A stretch of 64,000 nt of DNA from G963678445 sp963678445 (GCA_963678445.1 OY782877.1:1302001-1366000); one strand, 5' to 3'. Counted from the first letter of the stretch, positions 25,795 through 34,841 are shown. The notes: generated from the letters alone by a model not told the origin. Program-made: numbers and translations.

Positions 25795-26526
25795 CTAAAA
25801 ATCGAACGGTCCTTTTTCATCGGTAAAGGCGCGGTCGCGATGCAACATGCAAATACGCCACATCATGACAAAAATAAGGCAATCGCCCAAAACACCAGGG
25901 ATATCGAATAAAACAAGAAGCGGTATCGAATGAAACCAGCTTTCGGGCAATTCCAGCATCAGTGTCAATTGGTACAGGTACAGCATTATGTTGAGAATGA
26001 ATACGGGAAGTACCATGGGAAGCATTTTTACTAACGGCGCAAGCGCCTCTGGCAAACGTTTCCAATCCAGTGCCCCCCAGTACATAATGCATGCGCCGAT
26101 GGGAAGCGCAAAAATAAACCACAAAAAGCGGAAAAATTCCACTTGAACCCGCATGCTTTCTGGAGAAATAACAAGAAACTGAAGAAAGGACATCATAATC
26201 AGGTTGATTAAAAACCAAAGCGGAAAGAATCGCTGTACAGCATCCCTTATACCGGCACATTTCCAGAGGGGTTTATCGATATCCTTGCCCAAAGCGGAAA
26301 AAATACAGGATTGCACAAAGGCATACCCCGCAATCAAAAGTAGCCTAAGCACAAAACGAAAGGGCGCGACCCATCCGGGAAGCGCAGCTGCATCGGGATA
26401 GTGCACATGGATAAATTCTACACAGCCATGGTACAGCGCCCCCATCCCCAGACAGACAAGAAGATAGGTGCACACATATCCCTGATTGCGAACGAGATGT
26501 TTCCAGGCGTCACGAAGCAAAATCAT
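25795..26526 (-). CDS. hypothetical inner-membrane protein
   Basis: I do not recognise the family. The 243-residue protein has about six hydrophobic spans (for example YVCTYLLVCLGMGALYHG, FVLRLLLIAGYAFVQSCIF, FLWFIFALPIGACIMYWG and VFILNIMLYLYQLTLML). The layout recalls glycerophosphoryl-diester-phosphodiesterase-type membrane domains or DUF975-like bundles, but no motif fixes this. It begins inside the 3' end of the PilZ-protein gene, so the two are coupled. The start at 26526 was preferred to an ATG two codons upstream, though both are possible. Confidence 0.75.
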   Translation of the reverse strand: MILLRDAWKHLVRNQGYVCTYLLVCLGMGALYHGCVEFIHVHYPDAAALPGWVAPFRFVLRLLLIAGYAFVQSCIFSALGKDIDKPLWKCAGIRDAVQRFFPLWFLINLIMMSFLQFLVISPESMRVQVEFFRFLWFIFALPIGACIMYWGALDWKRLPEALAPLVKMLPMVLPVFILNIMLYLYQLTLMLELPESWFHSIPLLVLFDIPGVLGDCLIFVMMWRICMLHRDRAFTDEKGPFDF

Positions 26527-27619
26527 GCGCATGCTCCGCGGTCAGTTCCTCAGATTCCAGTTCTGCTTCACGAATGGGCTGTTGTTGACGAAAGACATAG
26601 TGGGAAATGCGTTCCCGCATCTCTTCGTCAACGCCCGTAAACGCAATGCGCAACAACCATTTCTCACGCGGCAACTCCTGTGAACCCACTACCACCCCCA
26701 TCACTGTCTCCCACATCTCTTCATCCGGCCCCAGGGTTAGCGTAAGCCGCAGCACGACCTGTCTGGGTACTGCCTGTGGCGTGATCATCGCTATACCGCC
26801 CCCGCTGAGGCTGGTAATATGCGCCTGAAACTGAGTTATCCGCTCGTTAGTATCTACCTGTTGCCCCTCGGCATCCCGTGAGGCATTGAAAACCTCCACA
26901 TTCGCATCTTGCTCATAGTGGATACGGAAATGCGCCCGTGATTGTTTGCGTTCCAGCTGGGTAGTATGCTGAAGCACCCATGTCTCAGGCTCTGCCTCGG
27001 CACGTATCAGTGTAACGGTGAAAAGGTACCGGGCGTCTTCCTCGCGCCACATCCGGCAACGGATACGCGCCCCTTTTTTGACTCGGGGAAACGCATTGGA
27101 GGTATGCGACGCCAGGTGAAATACCGCTTCGGTCACTTTGACAACCACGGCACGCGTCCACATTTTATCTACCCCATCCTCCAGCTGTACAAAAACGGGT
27201 TGTCCCCGGAACAATTCCCATGTACCCTGAATGCGTAGACCTAGAGGCACCTGATCCAACCCCAAACGGCAACGGATACCGCGCAACAGGCTGCCCCGCT
27301 CTTCCAACGCCTTCTGATCACCTAAAAGTGAAATGGCCTGCATATCGGCGTCCACGCATTGATTAAAGCGATGCTGTTCCGTAACTGCATGATGCGGCGA
27401 CTTGGGCGCATGGTTTTGCAAAAAAATACGTAAAAAGGCCCGTTCCTCTTCTGAAAAGCCCCGCTCCTGCACAAGCTGCGCCACCGTGCGCCATTCCCAG
27501 TCCAGTTGGCGACGTCGCTCTCGTCCGCGTCGCCAAAGCTCTATCAGTACCGCTAAAAGCAGGAAGGCCAGCCCAACCAGAATTGTGGTCAGCACGGTAT
27601 TGCCAGTAGGATAAGGCAA
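26510..27619 (-). CDS. membrane-anchored PilZ-domain protein
   Basis: This 369-residue protein has an N-terminal membrane span (LTTILVGLAFLLLAVLIELW), a cytoplasmic helical part (residues 40-130), a YcgR-N-like beta domain (GQPVFVQLEDGVDKMWTRAV) and a C-terminal PilZ domain, the usual cyclic di-GMP receptor. The RxxxR switch is present in SRAHFRIHY. The second motif, normally D/N-x-S-x-x-G, reads TSLSGGG, with Ser where Asp or Asn is expected, so binding may be altered. The start is TTG at 27619 with GGAGG eight bases upstream. Together with the HD-GYP protein at 32470 it points to cyclic di-GMP signalling. Confidence 0.82.
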   Translation of the reverse strand: MPYPTGNTVLTTILVGLAFLLLAVLIELWRRGRERRRQLDWEWRTVAQLVQERGFSEEERAFLRIFLQNHAPKSPHHAVTEQHRFNQCVDADMQAISLLGDQKALEERGSLLRGIRCRLGLDQVPLGLRIQGTWELFRGQPVFVQLEDGVDKMWTRAVVVKVTEAVFHLASHTSNAFPRVKKGARIRCRMWREEDARYLFTVTLIRAEAEPETWVLQHTTQLERKQSRAHFRIHYEQDANVEVFNASRDAEGQQVDTNERITQFQAHITSLSGGGIAMITPQAVPRQVVLRLTLTLGPDEEMWETVMGVVVGSQELPREKWLLRIAFTGVDEEMRERISHYVFRQQQPIREAELESEELTAEHAHDFAS

Positions 27620-27696
27620 CTGAAAAACCTCCGAGAACGTTGTTCTCCTTCAATCCCAGTGATCTCTATACAGAACCTCACAGGGGCACGAAATCG

Positions 27697-27794
27697 TTTA
27701 GTGACTTAAATCTGAAAAGCGCTCATAAAGACTACATTTTCTCTTGGTCAGGGATGGTAAGGACCATACCTAACGCTGGCGGTCGCTGGACCGC
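27697..27794 (-). repeat. interspersed hairpin repeat, full-length copy, reverse orientation
   Basis: Read on the minus strand it starts GCGGTC-CAGC-GACCGC, then AGGTATGGTCCTTACCATCC, and ends AAGTCACTAAA. It occupies the spacer between the divergent PilZ and heparinase genes. Nothing else in this 377-base spacer is recognisable. Confidence 0.88.
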
Positions 27795-27996
27795 TTTTGA
27801 CAACTTGGTTCTGGAAAACTATCACAACATTAATGTAACGCTTCGCCATGGTCTCGCACGGCAAGGACCGTGACAGATGGCCTACGCCAAGGGTTCGCTT
27901 TAAGCGTAGTGGAAAAAACACCCTTGCTACAGGTATCTTATCCCAGAAGACTCACCTAATCCTACGAAATATTCTAACATCTTTCAAGGAGCCATT

Positions 27997-30009
27997 ATGC
28001 GGATAATAATTCCTCTTGTCACGATTATACTACTTGCTTTGCCGCCGTCAAGCTACGCCAGCCCGGATTGGGATTTGACCGCCCTGTGTCAAAAACAGCC
28101 TGAACGTATCGAAGGGCTGATGGCAGCGTTGGATTTAACGCGGCCCGAGTTGGCCCAGGTACAGGCTGCGGCGCAGAAGAAAGACTGGCTGGCCGCCTGT
28201 CAGGCGCTGCTAGCACACTATCAGGACCGTTTTGCGCCTGTTGAAGTAAGGAATAATAAAGACGCAAACGTTCAAGGCGCCGAAGCCATTATGCAGGGCG
28301 AATTCACCTTTTTTGAGATGACTGCTCCGATTCAGCGTACCGCGACCGGCGGCGTGGATTGGGAGTATAAGGGTCCTGATAATGATCGGGAATGGGCCTG
28401 GATATTTAATCGCCAGTTTTATCTGGGCTCGCTGGTGCAGGCTTATGAAGACACGGGACGCGACGAATTTGTGCAAACCGTCGACAGTCTCTTGTGTGAC
28501 TGGGTGCTGAACTGCCCTTATAACAAGCAAAAATGCTCCACTGCCCAATGGCGCGGATTGGAAGCCGCGCTACGGATGAAGCCTTGGGAACAGGTCTTTA
28601 CACGATTGCAACATGTGTCCACATTCCGCCCTGTCACTCGTATCCTGATGCTGTCCAGCCTGCCCGACCACGCCTACTATCTGAAAAATTTCCACTCCAC
28701 TACAGGTAATTGGGTCACCATGGAAATGAATGGATTGGCTACGATTGCTTTGGTATGGCCTGAATTCAAACAGTCGCCGACCTGGTTGCAATACACTGTA
28801 GACACCATGGTTCCCCAATTAAAACGGCAGGTTTATCCCGATGGTGCACAAATGGAATTGACCAGTCATTATCATCGCGTTGCGGCAAGTAGTTTCCAAA
28901 ATTTTTCTGATTCGCTTGGCGCCTCCGTCGGCGCTGCGCAAAAAGAGCTGAAAGAAACATTAGAGCATATGTGGAATTATTTGGCCATGAGCATACGCCC
29001 CAATGGCCATGGCCTGCTGAATAACGATTCGGATTATGACCATAACACGCCAACGCTGCTCTCCAAGGCCGATAGCTACAACCGCGAAGACTGGCGCTAT
29101 ATCGCCACCCATGGGGAACAAGGCGCCACGCCGCAGCAAGGACCGTCCGTCTTTTTCCCTTGGGCGGGACATGCCATCCTGCGCTCGGGTTGGGAAAAAG
29201 ATGCGCACTGGGCCTTTTTCGATGTCGGCCCCTACGGAACAGGGCATCAGCACCGCGACAAACTACACTTTTCGTTGTCCCCCTACGGTCGGGATATTCT
29301 GACCGATAGCGGGCGCTTTACCTATGTTCTTGGACCTTGGCGCGACCACTTCCACGCGGCCCAAAGCCACAACGTCATCCTGCTGGATGGTTTTGGCTGC
29401 AGCCCGTACCGCAAAGTCGCCCGAAAACCCCTGGAGGGCATACATGCCTTTACCCCACAATGGGACTATGTGCGTGGTGTGCATAATGGCCCCTTTGGAG
29501 GCCTCGAAGGAAAAGTCAAACACACCCGCATCCTTGTCTACATCCGTAATGATTTCTGGATTGTGCTAGACCAGATCAACACCAACCGCCCCCGCGCATT
29601 AACCACCCTGTGGCAATTCCACCCCAGCTGTTCCGTGGTCGAAGAAAACGGCGCACTCGTCACCCAGGACGCCAACCAACCGAATCTACGCCTGCTCCCC
29701 ATGGAACCAACCCGCTGGAACTACACCTTGGTCAAAGGGCAGGAAGAGCCCACTATCCAAGGCTGGTATAGTGCCAAATATACCCGAAAGACGCCTGCCT
29801 GCACCGCGCTCTGCACCCAAGACATCAAAGGAGACACCCTCATGGGTTGGGTATTTCTGCCCGGACGCACATCCGCGCCTAACGGCAGCGCGACATTGCG
29901 CCAGGAAAAGGACACAGCTATCGTAGAAATAACGCAGGACGGTAAACCGGCCCAGGAATACCGCATCGCACTCACCGGCACCCCCAACGTTACCCTGTCC
30001 ACCCCCTAA
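27997..30009 (+). CDS. heparinase II/III-family polysaccharide lyase
   Basis: This 670-residue exported protein has a signal peptide with cleavage after SSYA. Residues 30-380 form the alpha/alpha toroid (RQFYLGSLVQAYEDTGRDEF, NWVTMEMNGLATIALVWPEF, MELTSHYHRVAASSFQNFSD). The C-terminal beta-sandwich carries the heparinase II/III marks: GHAILRSGWEKDAHWAFFDV then GPYGTGHQHRDKLHFSLSPY, with HQHRD as likely metal or catalytic His, then LTDSGRFTY and AAQSHNVILLDG. Family members cleave uronic-acid polysaccharides such as alginate or heparin-like glycans by beta-elimination. The substrate here is unknown. AAGGAG lies six bases before the ATG. A hairpin follows the stop. Confidence 0.88.
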   Translation: MRIIIPLVTIILLALPPSSYASPDWDLTALCQKQPERIEGLMAALDLTRPELAQVQAAAQKKDWLAACQALLAHYQDRFAPVEVRNNKDANVQGAEAIMQGEFTFFEMTAPIQRTATGGVDWEYKGPDNDREWAWIFNRQFYLGSLVQAYEDTGRDEFVQTVDSLLCDWVLNCPYNKQKCSTAQWRGLEAALRMKPWEQVFTRLQHVSTFRPVTRILMLSSLPDHAYYLKNFHSTTGNWVTMEMNGLATIALVWPEFKQSPTWLQYTVDTMVPQLKRQVYPDGAQMELTSHYHRVAASSFQNFSDSLGASVGAAQKELKETLEHMWNYLAMSIRPNGHGLLNNDSDYDHNTPTLLSKADSYNREDWRYIATHGEQGATPQQGPSVFFPWAGHAILRSGWEKDAHWAFFDVGPYGTGHQHRDKLHFSLSPYGRDILTDSGRFTYVLGPWRDHFHAAQSHNVILLDGFGCSPYRKVARKPLEGIHAFTPQWDYVRGVHNGPFGGLEGKVKHTRILVYIRNDFWIVLDQINTNRPRALTTLWQFHPSCSVVEENGALVTQDANQPNLRLLPMEPTRWNYTLVKGQEEPTIQGWYSAKYTRKTPACTALCTQDIKGDTLMGWVFLPGRTSAPNGSATLRQEKDTAIVEITQDGKPAQEYRIALTGTPNVTLSTP

Positions 30010-30048
30010 TCCAGTTTGGGTAGTATAAATTCGTCTATTAAACAACAA

Positions 30049-30088
30049 AATGGTCAGGAGCAAAGCACAAAGTATGCTCCTGACCATT
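30049..30088 (+). terminator. hairpin downstream of the heparinase-family gene
   Basis: Perfect 14-base arms (AATGGTCAGGAGCA and its complement) enclose a 12-base loop, 40 bases after the stop. There is no clear T-run, so termination or 3'-end protection are both possible. Apart from this hairpin and the promoter at 30369, the 520-base spacer shows nothing convincing. Confidence 0.55.
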
Positions 30089-30368
30089 CCTGATTCTGAA
30101 TATAAAAATACTTCGTATATTACTCTATTCCTCGAATCTTAAGAAACGACCGGAACATAGGGCAAAGCATGCTCTAAAATGACTATTGCCTCTGTAAAGC
30201 TTGATAGTCCTATAAACAACTCGGTTTTGATGCTATCTAGAACCGGTTTTGATTCCTGAATCCTTCCAATCTCCATTATTTCAATGGATAGTCTATGCCT
30301 TTCTACCTCGCTATCGCCGCCCGCAAAGCGGCCTGTTTTACGTATACCCGTATAATATTTTTTAGTTG

Positions 30369-30397
30369 TTGACACAAATAGAAGTTTTACGTAAACT
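30369..30397 (+). promoter_or_regulatory. candidate sigma70 promoter of the PASTA-FGE gene
   Basis: There is a perfect TTGACA (30369-30374), a 17-base spacer and TAAACT (30392-30397, four of six). The leader to the lipoprotein start would be about 130 bases. Confidence 0.5.
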
Positions 30398-30531
30398 AAC
30401 TTTATGCACAAACAAAGATCTTACATCTTCAAAGCGAGGCCGTTAAGACGAACAAGAGGGAGGCCTGTACTTTGTATACCAAAGTTTTTATACATTTTTT
30501 CAAAATTAATTAGTAAAAAGGAGACCTACTC

Positions 30532-32235
30532 ATGCACAAAACCAGTTTTCGACAGACACTATGCTTGCTCACCCTTTTGGTGTCCCTAATACTGACCGGA
30601 TGCCCGACTCCGGCACCCGAGCCGCTCACCATGCCAGATGTGGCCAACATGGTGCAATCGGAAGCGGAAGCGCTTCTCATGGGAATGGAACTGATTATTT
30701 CGGAAACAGAAGCGTATGACGATGCCGTACCGGTTGGCCATATCCTGTCGCAAGATCCTGCGCCAGATACGGAAATCTTCCCGGGCGACACCGTACGCCT
30801 GGTGATTTCGAAAGGAGTCGAAAAAGTAACGGTGCCAGATGTGGTAACGATGTCCGCATCGGTAGCGCAGAATGAAATTCAGAATGCAGGGCTACAAGTG
30901 GGTGCGATAACCGAGGAATACAGTGACACAATTGCTGAGGGAAATGTAATTTCACAAAGTCCTGAAGCAGGTATATCGTTGGAAATAGAAAGCAGCGTTG
31001 ACTTGATTCTCTCCAAAGGTCTTGCACCGGTGGCCGTACCCAATGTGCTGAAATTGTCGCTTACGAATGCACAAAGCGAAATTCAGAATGCCGGACTACA
31101 AGTGGGCGCGGTAAGCGAAGAGTACAGCGATACGATTGCTGAGGGGGATGTAATTCGTCAGAATCCTGAAGCAGGAGCGGTTGTTCCGGTGAACAGCCTC
31201 ATCCAATTGGTAGTTTCCCTGGGTCCAACAACAGTGGAAGTTCCCAATGTTGTGGGCATAACGCTGGAAACAGCACAAAGCACTATTCAGAGTCCCCAAT
31301 TAACGCTTGAGGTCGTAAGTGAAAAATTTAACAGCACCGTCCCAGACGGAACGATTCTTAGTCAAAATCCAGAGGCGGGCGTCACCGTGAATGCAGGTAG
31401 CACAGTGACCCTCGTAGTCACAAAAATACCCGAGGCAGGCGACACCATGGGCTTTAAGCTCGGCCATAGCGATATGGAGTTTGTATGGTGTCCATCGGGT
31501 ACTTTTATGATGGGTAGCCCAGAGGATGAACCTGGACGCTCGAACGAAGAAATACAACACGAAGTCACCTTAACCAAAGGATTCTGGATTGGAAAATATG
31601 AAGTAACCCAAGCTCAATGGGAACTGCTCGATCCAACCTGGGAAGCCGACGAAAACATTTTACTACCAGAAGGAGCGGATTACCCAGTAGTTGCCCGTTT
31701 ACAGGAATTCTTTACTGGAATAGACGTGTTAAATTCTGTACAAAATGAATATTACTTTACTGCCCCCACCGAAGCCCAATGGGAATATGCCTGCCGTGCA
31801 GGCAGCACCGGCATGTTCTGCTATGGAGACGACCCGAATTATGAATACCTGAATGATTACGCCTGGAATTGGCAGAATAGTGCCGATGGTGTAATATTTG
31901 AGGAGTGGGATATAGGAAACATCGCACAACTAAAAATACACCCTGTTGGCCAAAAAAAGCCCAATGCATGGGGCATTTATGATATGCACGGGAATGTATG
32001 GGAACATTGTCTAGATGTATACAAACGGGATTATTATGAAGTGAGCCCCTCTGTGGATCCCATGGGACCAGAACCGGAAAATCCTCAGTATGAAAATGTA
32101 ACACGCGGGGGGGGGATCGTTTGGGAAAATTTCGTGTGTCGATCTGCAAACAGGTTAGTTCCAAATGTACTTTTTCTGCTTGAGTATACGGTCGGGTTAC
32201 GTTTGGTGGCTATAGAGGAGGAAATTACTTTCTAG
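30532..32235 (+). CDS. lipoprotein with four PASTA domains and an FGE-sulfatase-type domain
   Basis: The 567-residue protein has a lipoprotein signal (LILTGC, lipidated C24) and four PASTA domains between about residues 33 and 300: each starts VPDV or VPNV and ends near a SQxPEAG and an LVVS/LILS strand, with the second and third very similar to one another. From about residue 310 a formylglycine-generating-enzyme-type domain follows (FVWCPSGTFMMGSPEDEPG, FWIGKYEVTQAQWELL, TEAQWEYACRAGSTG, WGIYDMHGNVWEHCLDVY). PASTA domains bind muropeptides in kinases and PBPs, while FGE-type domains are often non-catalytic binding folds. A sulfatase-activation role is doubtful as no sulfatase is nearby. AAGGAG precedes the ATG. 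The location is an inference: periplasmic or outer-membrane face. Confidence 0.87.
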   Translation: MHKTSFRQTLCLLTLLVSLILTGCPTPAPEPLTMPDVANMVQSEAEALLMGMELIISETEAYDDAVPVGHILSQDPAPDTEIFPGDTVRLVISKGVEKVTVPDVVTMSASVAQNEIQNAGLQVGAITEEYSDTIAEGNVISQSPEAGISLEIESSVDLILSKGLAPVAVPNVLKLSLTNAQSEIQNAGLQVGAVSEEYSDTIAEGDVIRQNPEAGAVVPVNSLIQLVVSLGPTTVEVPNVVGITLETAQSTIQSPQLTLEVVSEKFNSTVPDGTILSQNPEAGVTVNAGSTVTLVVTKIPEAGDTMGFKLGHSDMEFVWCPSGTFMMGSPEDEPGRSNEEIQHEVTLTKGFWIGKYEVTQAQWELLDPTWEADENILLPEGADYPVVARLQEFFTGIDVLNSVQNEYYFTAPTEAQWEYACRAGSTGMFCYGDDPNYEYLNDYAWNWQNSADGVIFEEWDIGNIAQLKIHPVGQKKPNAWGIYDMHGNVWEHCLDVYKRDYYEVSPSVDPMGPEPENPQYENVTRGGGIVWENFVCRSANRLVPNVLFLLEYTVGLRLVAIEEEITF

Positions 32236-32280
32236 ATATTGCCATTGCCTGTGGCACAATAATTCTGTGCCTTGTTGCAT

Positions 32281-32319
32281 GCGGCTTCACACGCACGCCC
32301 CCTTGCAGTGTGAGGCCGC
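32281..32319. terminator. hairpin between two convergent genes
   Basis: The 12-base arms (GCGGCTTCACAC and GTGTGAGGCCGC, one G-U pair on the plus transcript) enclose a 15-base loop, followed by CTTTGCTTT. The hairpin lies 46 bases after the PASTA-FGE stop. It could also serve the HD-GYP gene from the other strand. Confidence 0.55.
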
Positions 32320-32469
32320 CTTTGCTTTGGCAAGCTCCGCTTGAGTTGCGGCGCATGTGCCCAGAGGAGCAGGCAAGCCAACGGCTATGCATTCACTGCA
32401 CATGATGAAATGGGCATGTCCGGCAATAGCATTCGGAGGCGCCGGTTTCTGATAGGCACAAGGGACGCT

Positions 32470-34215
32470 TTAGGTTTCTTGGTTGTTGAGGGGGGGCGTA
32501 GCGGAAGGGGAGCGTTGGGGAAGAAGTTCGCCGAAGTAGGAGTCGTTTTCGATACGAACACGAATGTTGCGGTGGCAAACGTTGCATTCGATAATGGCGC
32601 CGTCCTGGATATCGTCGGACAGGCGAATGAAGGTGCTGCAGAAGGGGCAGGCGATACTTTTAAACCCGGTTTTGTAGTAATCTTGCAAGATTTGTGCAAT
32701 CTTCTGGCTACGGTAGGCGCGTATCAGGGCATCGACGCATTGTGGATCGAATTGTGTGCCGCTGGCCTTTTCAATCTCCTGGATGGCAAATTCGGGATCG
32801 AGTCCCTTGCGATAGGGACGGTTGCTGGTCATGGCGTCGAAGGTGTCGGCAACCGCGACGACGCGTCCTTCGATGGGGATATCGTCGCCGGCCAATGCAA
32901 AGGGGTAGCCGTTGCCATCGTAGCGCTCGTGGTGGTAGAGGCAGTAGGGGATGAGAGGATGCATAAAACCGACGTCGCGCAGCAACTGCGCGCCACGTTC
33001 GGGGTGAATCTTCATCTTGGCAAATTCTTCATCGGTGAGGCGGGTAGGTTTGCGTAAAATAGCATCGTCGACTGCGATCTTGCCGACGTCGTGGAGGACG
33101 CCGCCCATCTGCACTTCTTTGAGTTTTTCTTCGCTCCAACCGAGTTCGCGGGCAATGGCCTTGGAAAAGTGAGTCACGCGCCAGGTGTGACCGACGGTGT
33201 AGTGGTCCCGCATTTCAATTGCGTTGGCCAAGGTAATCAGCGTGTCCTGATAGCCCTGTTCAACCATACGCAGGTATTGTGCGTTGCGAATAGCGATGGC
33301 AGCGGGACCGGCAAGTGCAACGAGCAGTTCAAGATCGCCCGCGACAAAGGCATTGGTCGCACCACGGGTGTCTACGTAGAGTACACCAAGGCGTTCGTTT
33401 TGATGGATGAGGGGAGCGCACATCGCCGAAGCAATGTTTTGTGTGATAATGCTGGCCCCTGCGTCAAAGCGGGAATCATCCGCAGCATCGTAGGTGATAA
33501 CGGCTTCGCCTTTTGCAAAAGCTCGGTTGACGATGGTGGAACTGATCACTACTTCGGTGTTTTCCTGACCGGATTTAACGTATTCGGTCACCAATTCGCC
33601 GCTCTGGCTGTCTTTTAACAGAATGACGCCGTTGTGAGCGGGAACGAGCGCAAAAAGCTGGTCCATCACCCGTTCAAAGAGGATGGTCAGATTCCGTTCG
33701 CTGGTGATAATCTGGTTTGCCGTGTAGATGGCCTTGAGGCGCTGTTGTGTTTCCCGCAATTCTTCCTCGGTAACCTTGGGGACAGCATGTTGAAAAAGGG
33801 TCTGATACATGTTGGCGGCGTCGGTGGCTTCAAAACGGCCTTCGGCGCCATGATGAAAGCGCACTCCGGAGGGATAGCCATCGGCCTGAACGGCGGGTTC
33901 TGGCGGATTGAGCGCATCGATTTCCGCCCCGGTTTCGAAACGAAACTCCTGATTGCCTATACGAATCACATCATTGGGGGATAGGCGGTATTCAATAATA
34001 CGCCGGTTACCAATATAGGTGCCGTTTCCGCTGCCTAAATCTTTGAGCATAAAGCCATTGGGGGTGGCCTGTATAAGGGCGTGTTTGCGCGATACTTGAA
34101 GATCATCCAGTTGGAGACGATTGTCGGGATTGCGCCCAATGGTGAGCAGCTCCCCAATCTCGTAGATCTTTCCCTGGAAGGACGCCGACAGTCCAATAAG
34201 GCGTTCGTTACTCAT
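32470..34215 (-). CDS. FHA-GAF-HD-GYP signalling protein
   Basis: The 581-residue cytoplasmic protein has an N-terminal FHA phosphothreonine-binding domain (LLTIGRNPDNRLQLDDLQVS, then RKHALI and GSGNGTYIG, residues 5-100), a GAF sensor domain (about 165-320) and an HD-GYP cyclic di-GMP phosphodiesterase domain. The last holds HDVGK, HHERYDGNGYP and ADTFDAMTSNRPYR, so the metal-binding and GYP residues are intact. A C-terminal zinc ribbon (CPFC...CNVC) is an unusual addition. The start at 34215 has AAGGAG nine bases upstream and is preferred to an upstream in-frame ATG. It is divergent from the exopolysaccharide locus, which suggests that it lowers cyclic di-GMP near that pathway (inference). 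Confidence 0.92.
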   Translation of the reverse strand: MSNERLIGLSASFQGKIYEIGELLTIGRNPDNRLQLDDLQVSRKHALIQATPNGFMLKDLGSGNGTYIGNRRIIEYRLSPNDVIRIGNQEFRFETGAEIDALNPPEPAVQADGYPSGVRFHHGAEGRFEATDAANMYQTLFQHAVPKVTEEELRETQQRLKAIYTANQIITSERNLTILFERVMDQLFALVPAHNGVILLKDSQSGELVTEYVKSGQENTEVVISSTIVNRAFAKGEAVITYDAADDSRFDAGASIITQNIASAMCAPLIHQNERLGVLYVDTRGATNAFVAGDLELLVALAGPAAIAIRNAQYLRMVEQGYQDTLITLANAIEMRDHYTVGHTWRVTHFSKAIARELGWSEEKLKEVQMGGVLHDVGKIAVDDAILRKPTRLTDEEFAKMKIHPERGAQLLRDVGFMHPLIPYCLYHHERYDGNGYPFALAGDDIPIEGRVVAVADTFDAMTSNRPYRKGLDPEFAIQEIEKASGTQFDPQCVDALIRAYRSQKIAQILQDYYKTGFKSIACPFCSTFIRLSDDIQDGAIIECNVCHRNIRVRIENDSYFGELLPQRSPSATPPLNNQET

Positions 34216-34275
34216 GACGCTAAGCTCCTTGCCACCCTGATCTTGCATAGTGCGTTGCTCTCTCAAGAATACCTT

Positions 34276-34304
34276 GTTATAGCATGCTACGCGGATAAAA
34301 CCAA
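34276..34304 (-). promoter_or_regulatory. candidate promoter of the FHA-GAF-HD-GYP gene
   Basis: The minus strand has TGC-TATAAC (extended -10, five of six) with TTGGTT 17 bases upstream. The leader would be about 55 bases. Confidence 0.45.
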
Positions 34305-34408
34305 GCGCATTGCGAGCCTGTCGGAGTACGTTGAGAAATTAACCTCGCCCCTAACACAACATATAGTAGATCTACCCAAGCTTGATACAATTTATATGTT
34401 GTAAATGC

Positions 34409-34437
34409 TTGACACGTTTCATCAGATGGACTAGAAT
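34409..34437 (+). promoter_or_regulatory. candidate sigma70 promoter of the exopolysaccharide locus
   Basis: There is a perfect TTGACA (34409-34414), a 17-base spacer and TAGAAT (34432-34437, five of six). This is the best promoter match in the window. It points towards the ExeA-like gene with a leader of about 400 bases that runs through a repeat copy. Confidence 0.6.
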
Positions 34438-34470
34438 GAGAAATAGTAAAATTGGATTAAAGTAGCTGAA

Positions 34471-34588
34471 GCAGTTTGGCGACCACAAGCAAGTGGCCAG
34501 CGCCACGGGCAATAGGTATGGTCCTCGCTGGTCGTGACTATCATAAAGTTTTGTTTTTCAGGCGGCTTTTCAGAATGAAGGCACTAAA
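34471..34588 (+). repeat. interspersed hairpin repeat, longer variant
   Basis: The first hairpin is degenerate (GTTTGGCGACCAC). The second is perfect (GTGGC-CAGC-GCCAC), followed by AGGTATGGTCCTCGCTGGTC and a 3' end GCACTAAA. It would be transcribed as part of the leader of the exopolysaccharide locus. Confidence 0.75.
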
Positions 34589-34841
34589 GTTGGATGCCTC
34601 TGTTGGCCGATAAAGTAGAAGTAGGGATAAATATACCTCGTGGTGGGGGTGTGCCGTGCAGCGATATCGATAGGAACGCTGCAGGGGGCGTAGATCCGTT
34701 CGGTGATTCTGGCGATAGTCAGAGGATACTGTGTGGGGAGATAGATGCTGGGAAAAGCACAAAGTGACAAGGCTTCGCGGTTTTTCAAGCGCCATCGCAC
34801 GTACGGGCAGGCACTTCCCATATTCCAGGTTAATAATATAT
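34589..34841 (+). other. unexplained leader in front of the ExeA-like gene
   Basis: This is about 250 bases between the repeat copy and the start codon. It has no credible open frame on the plus strand in phase with a ribosome-binding site. I looked for the conserved core of a cyclic di-GMP riboswitch and did not find it. Confidence 0.4.

Noticed and set aside
27640..27873. Plus-strand open frame in the spacer between the PilZ and heparinase genes
   Set aside because: It reads through a repeat copy, and its codons have no protein-like pattern.
30139..30411. Minus-strand open frame of 90 codons after the heparinase gene
   Set aside because: No family match, no ribosome-binding site, and its start overlaps a good plus-strand promoter. 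It may be a remnant, but cannot be supported as a gene.
30532..32235. Sulfatase-activating formylglycine-generating enzyme
   Set aside because: The domain fold is shared by many non-catalytic proteins; no sulfatase is nearby and the catalytic Cys pair is not evident.
34589..34841. Cyclic di-GMP riboswitch in the leader of the exopolysaccharide locus
   Set aside because: Short matches such as GCACAAAG occur, but the conserved GEMM core and tetraloop receptor arrangement could not be found.
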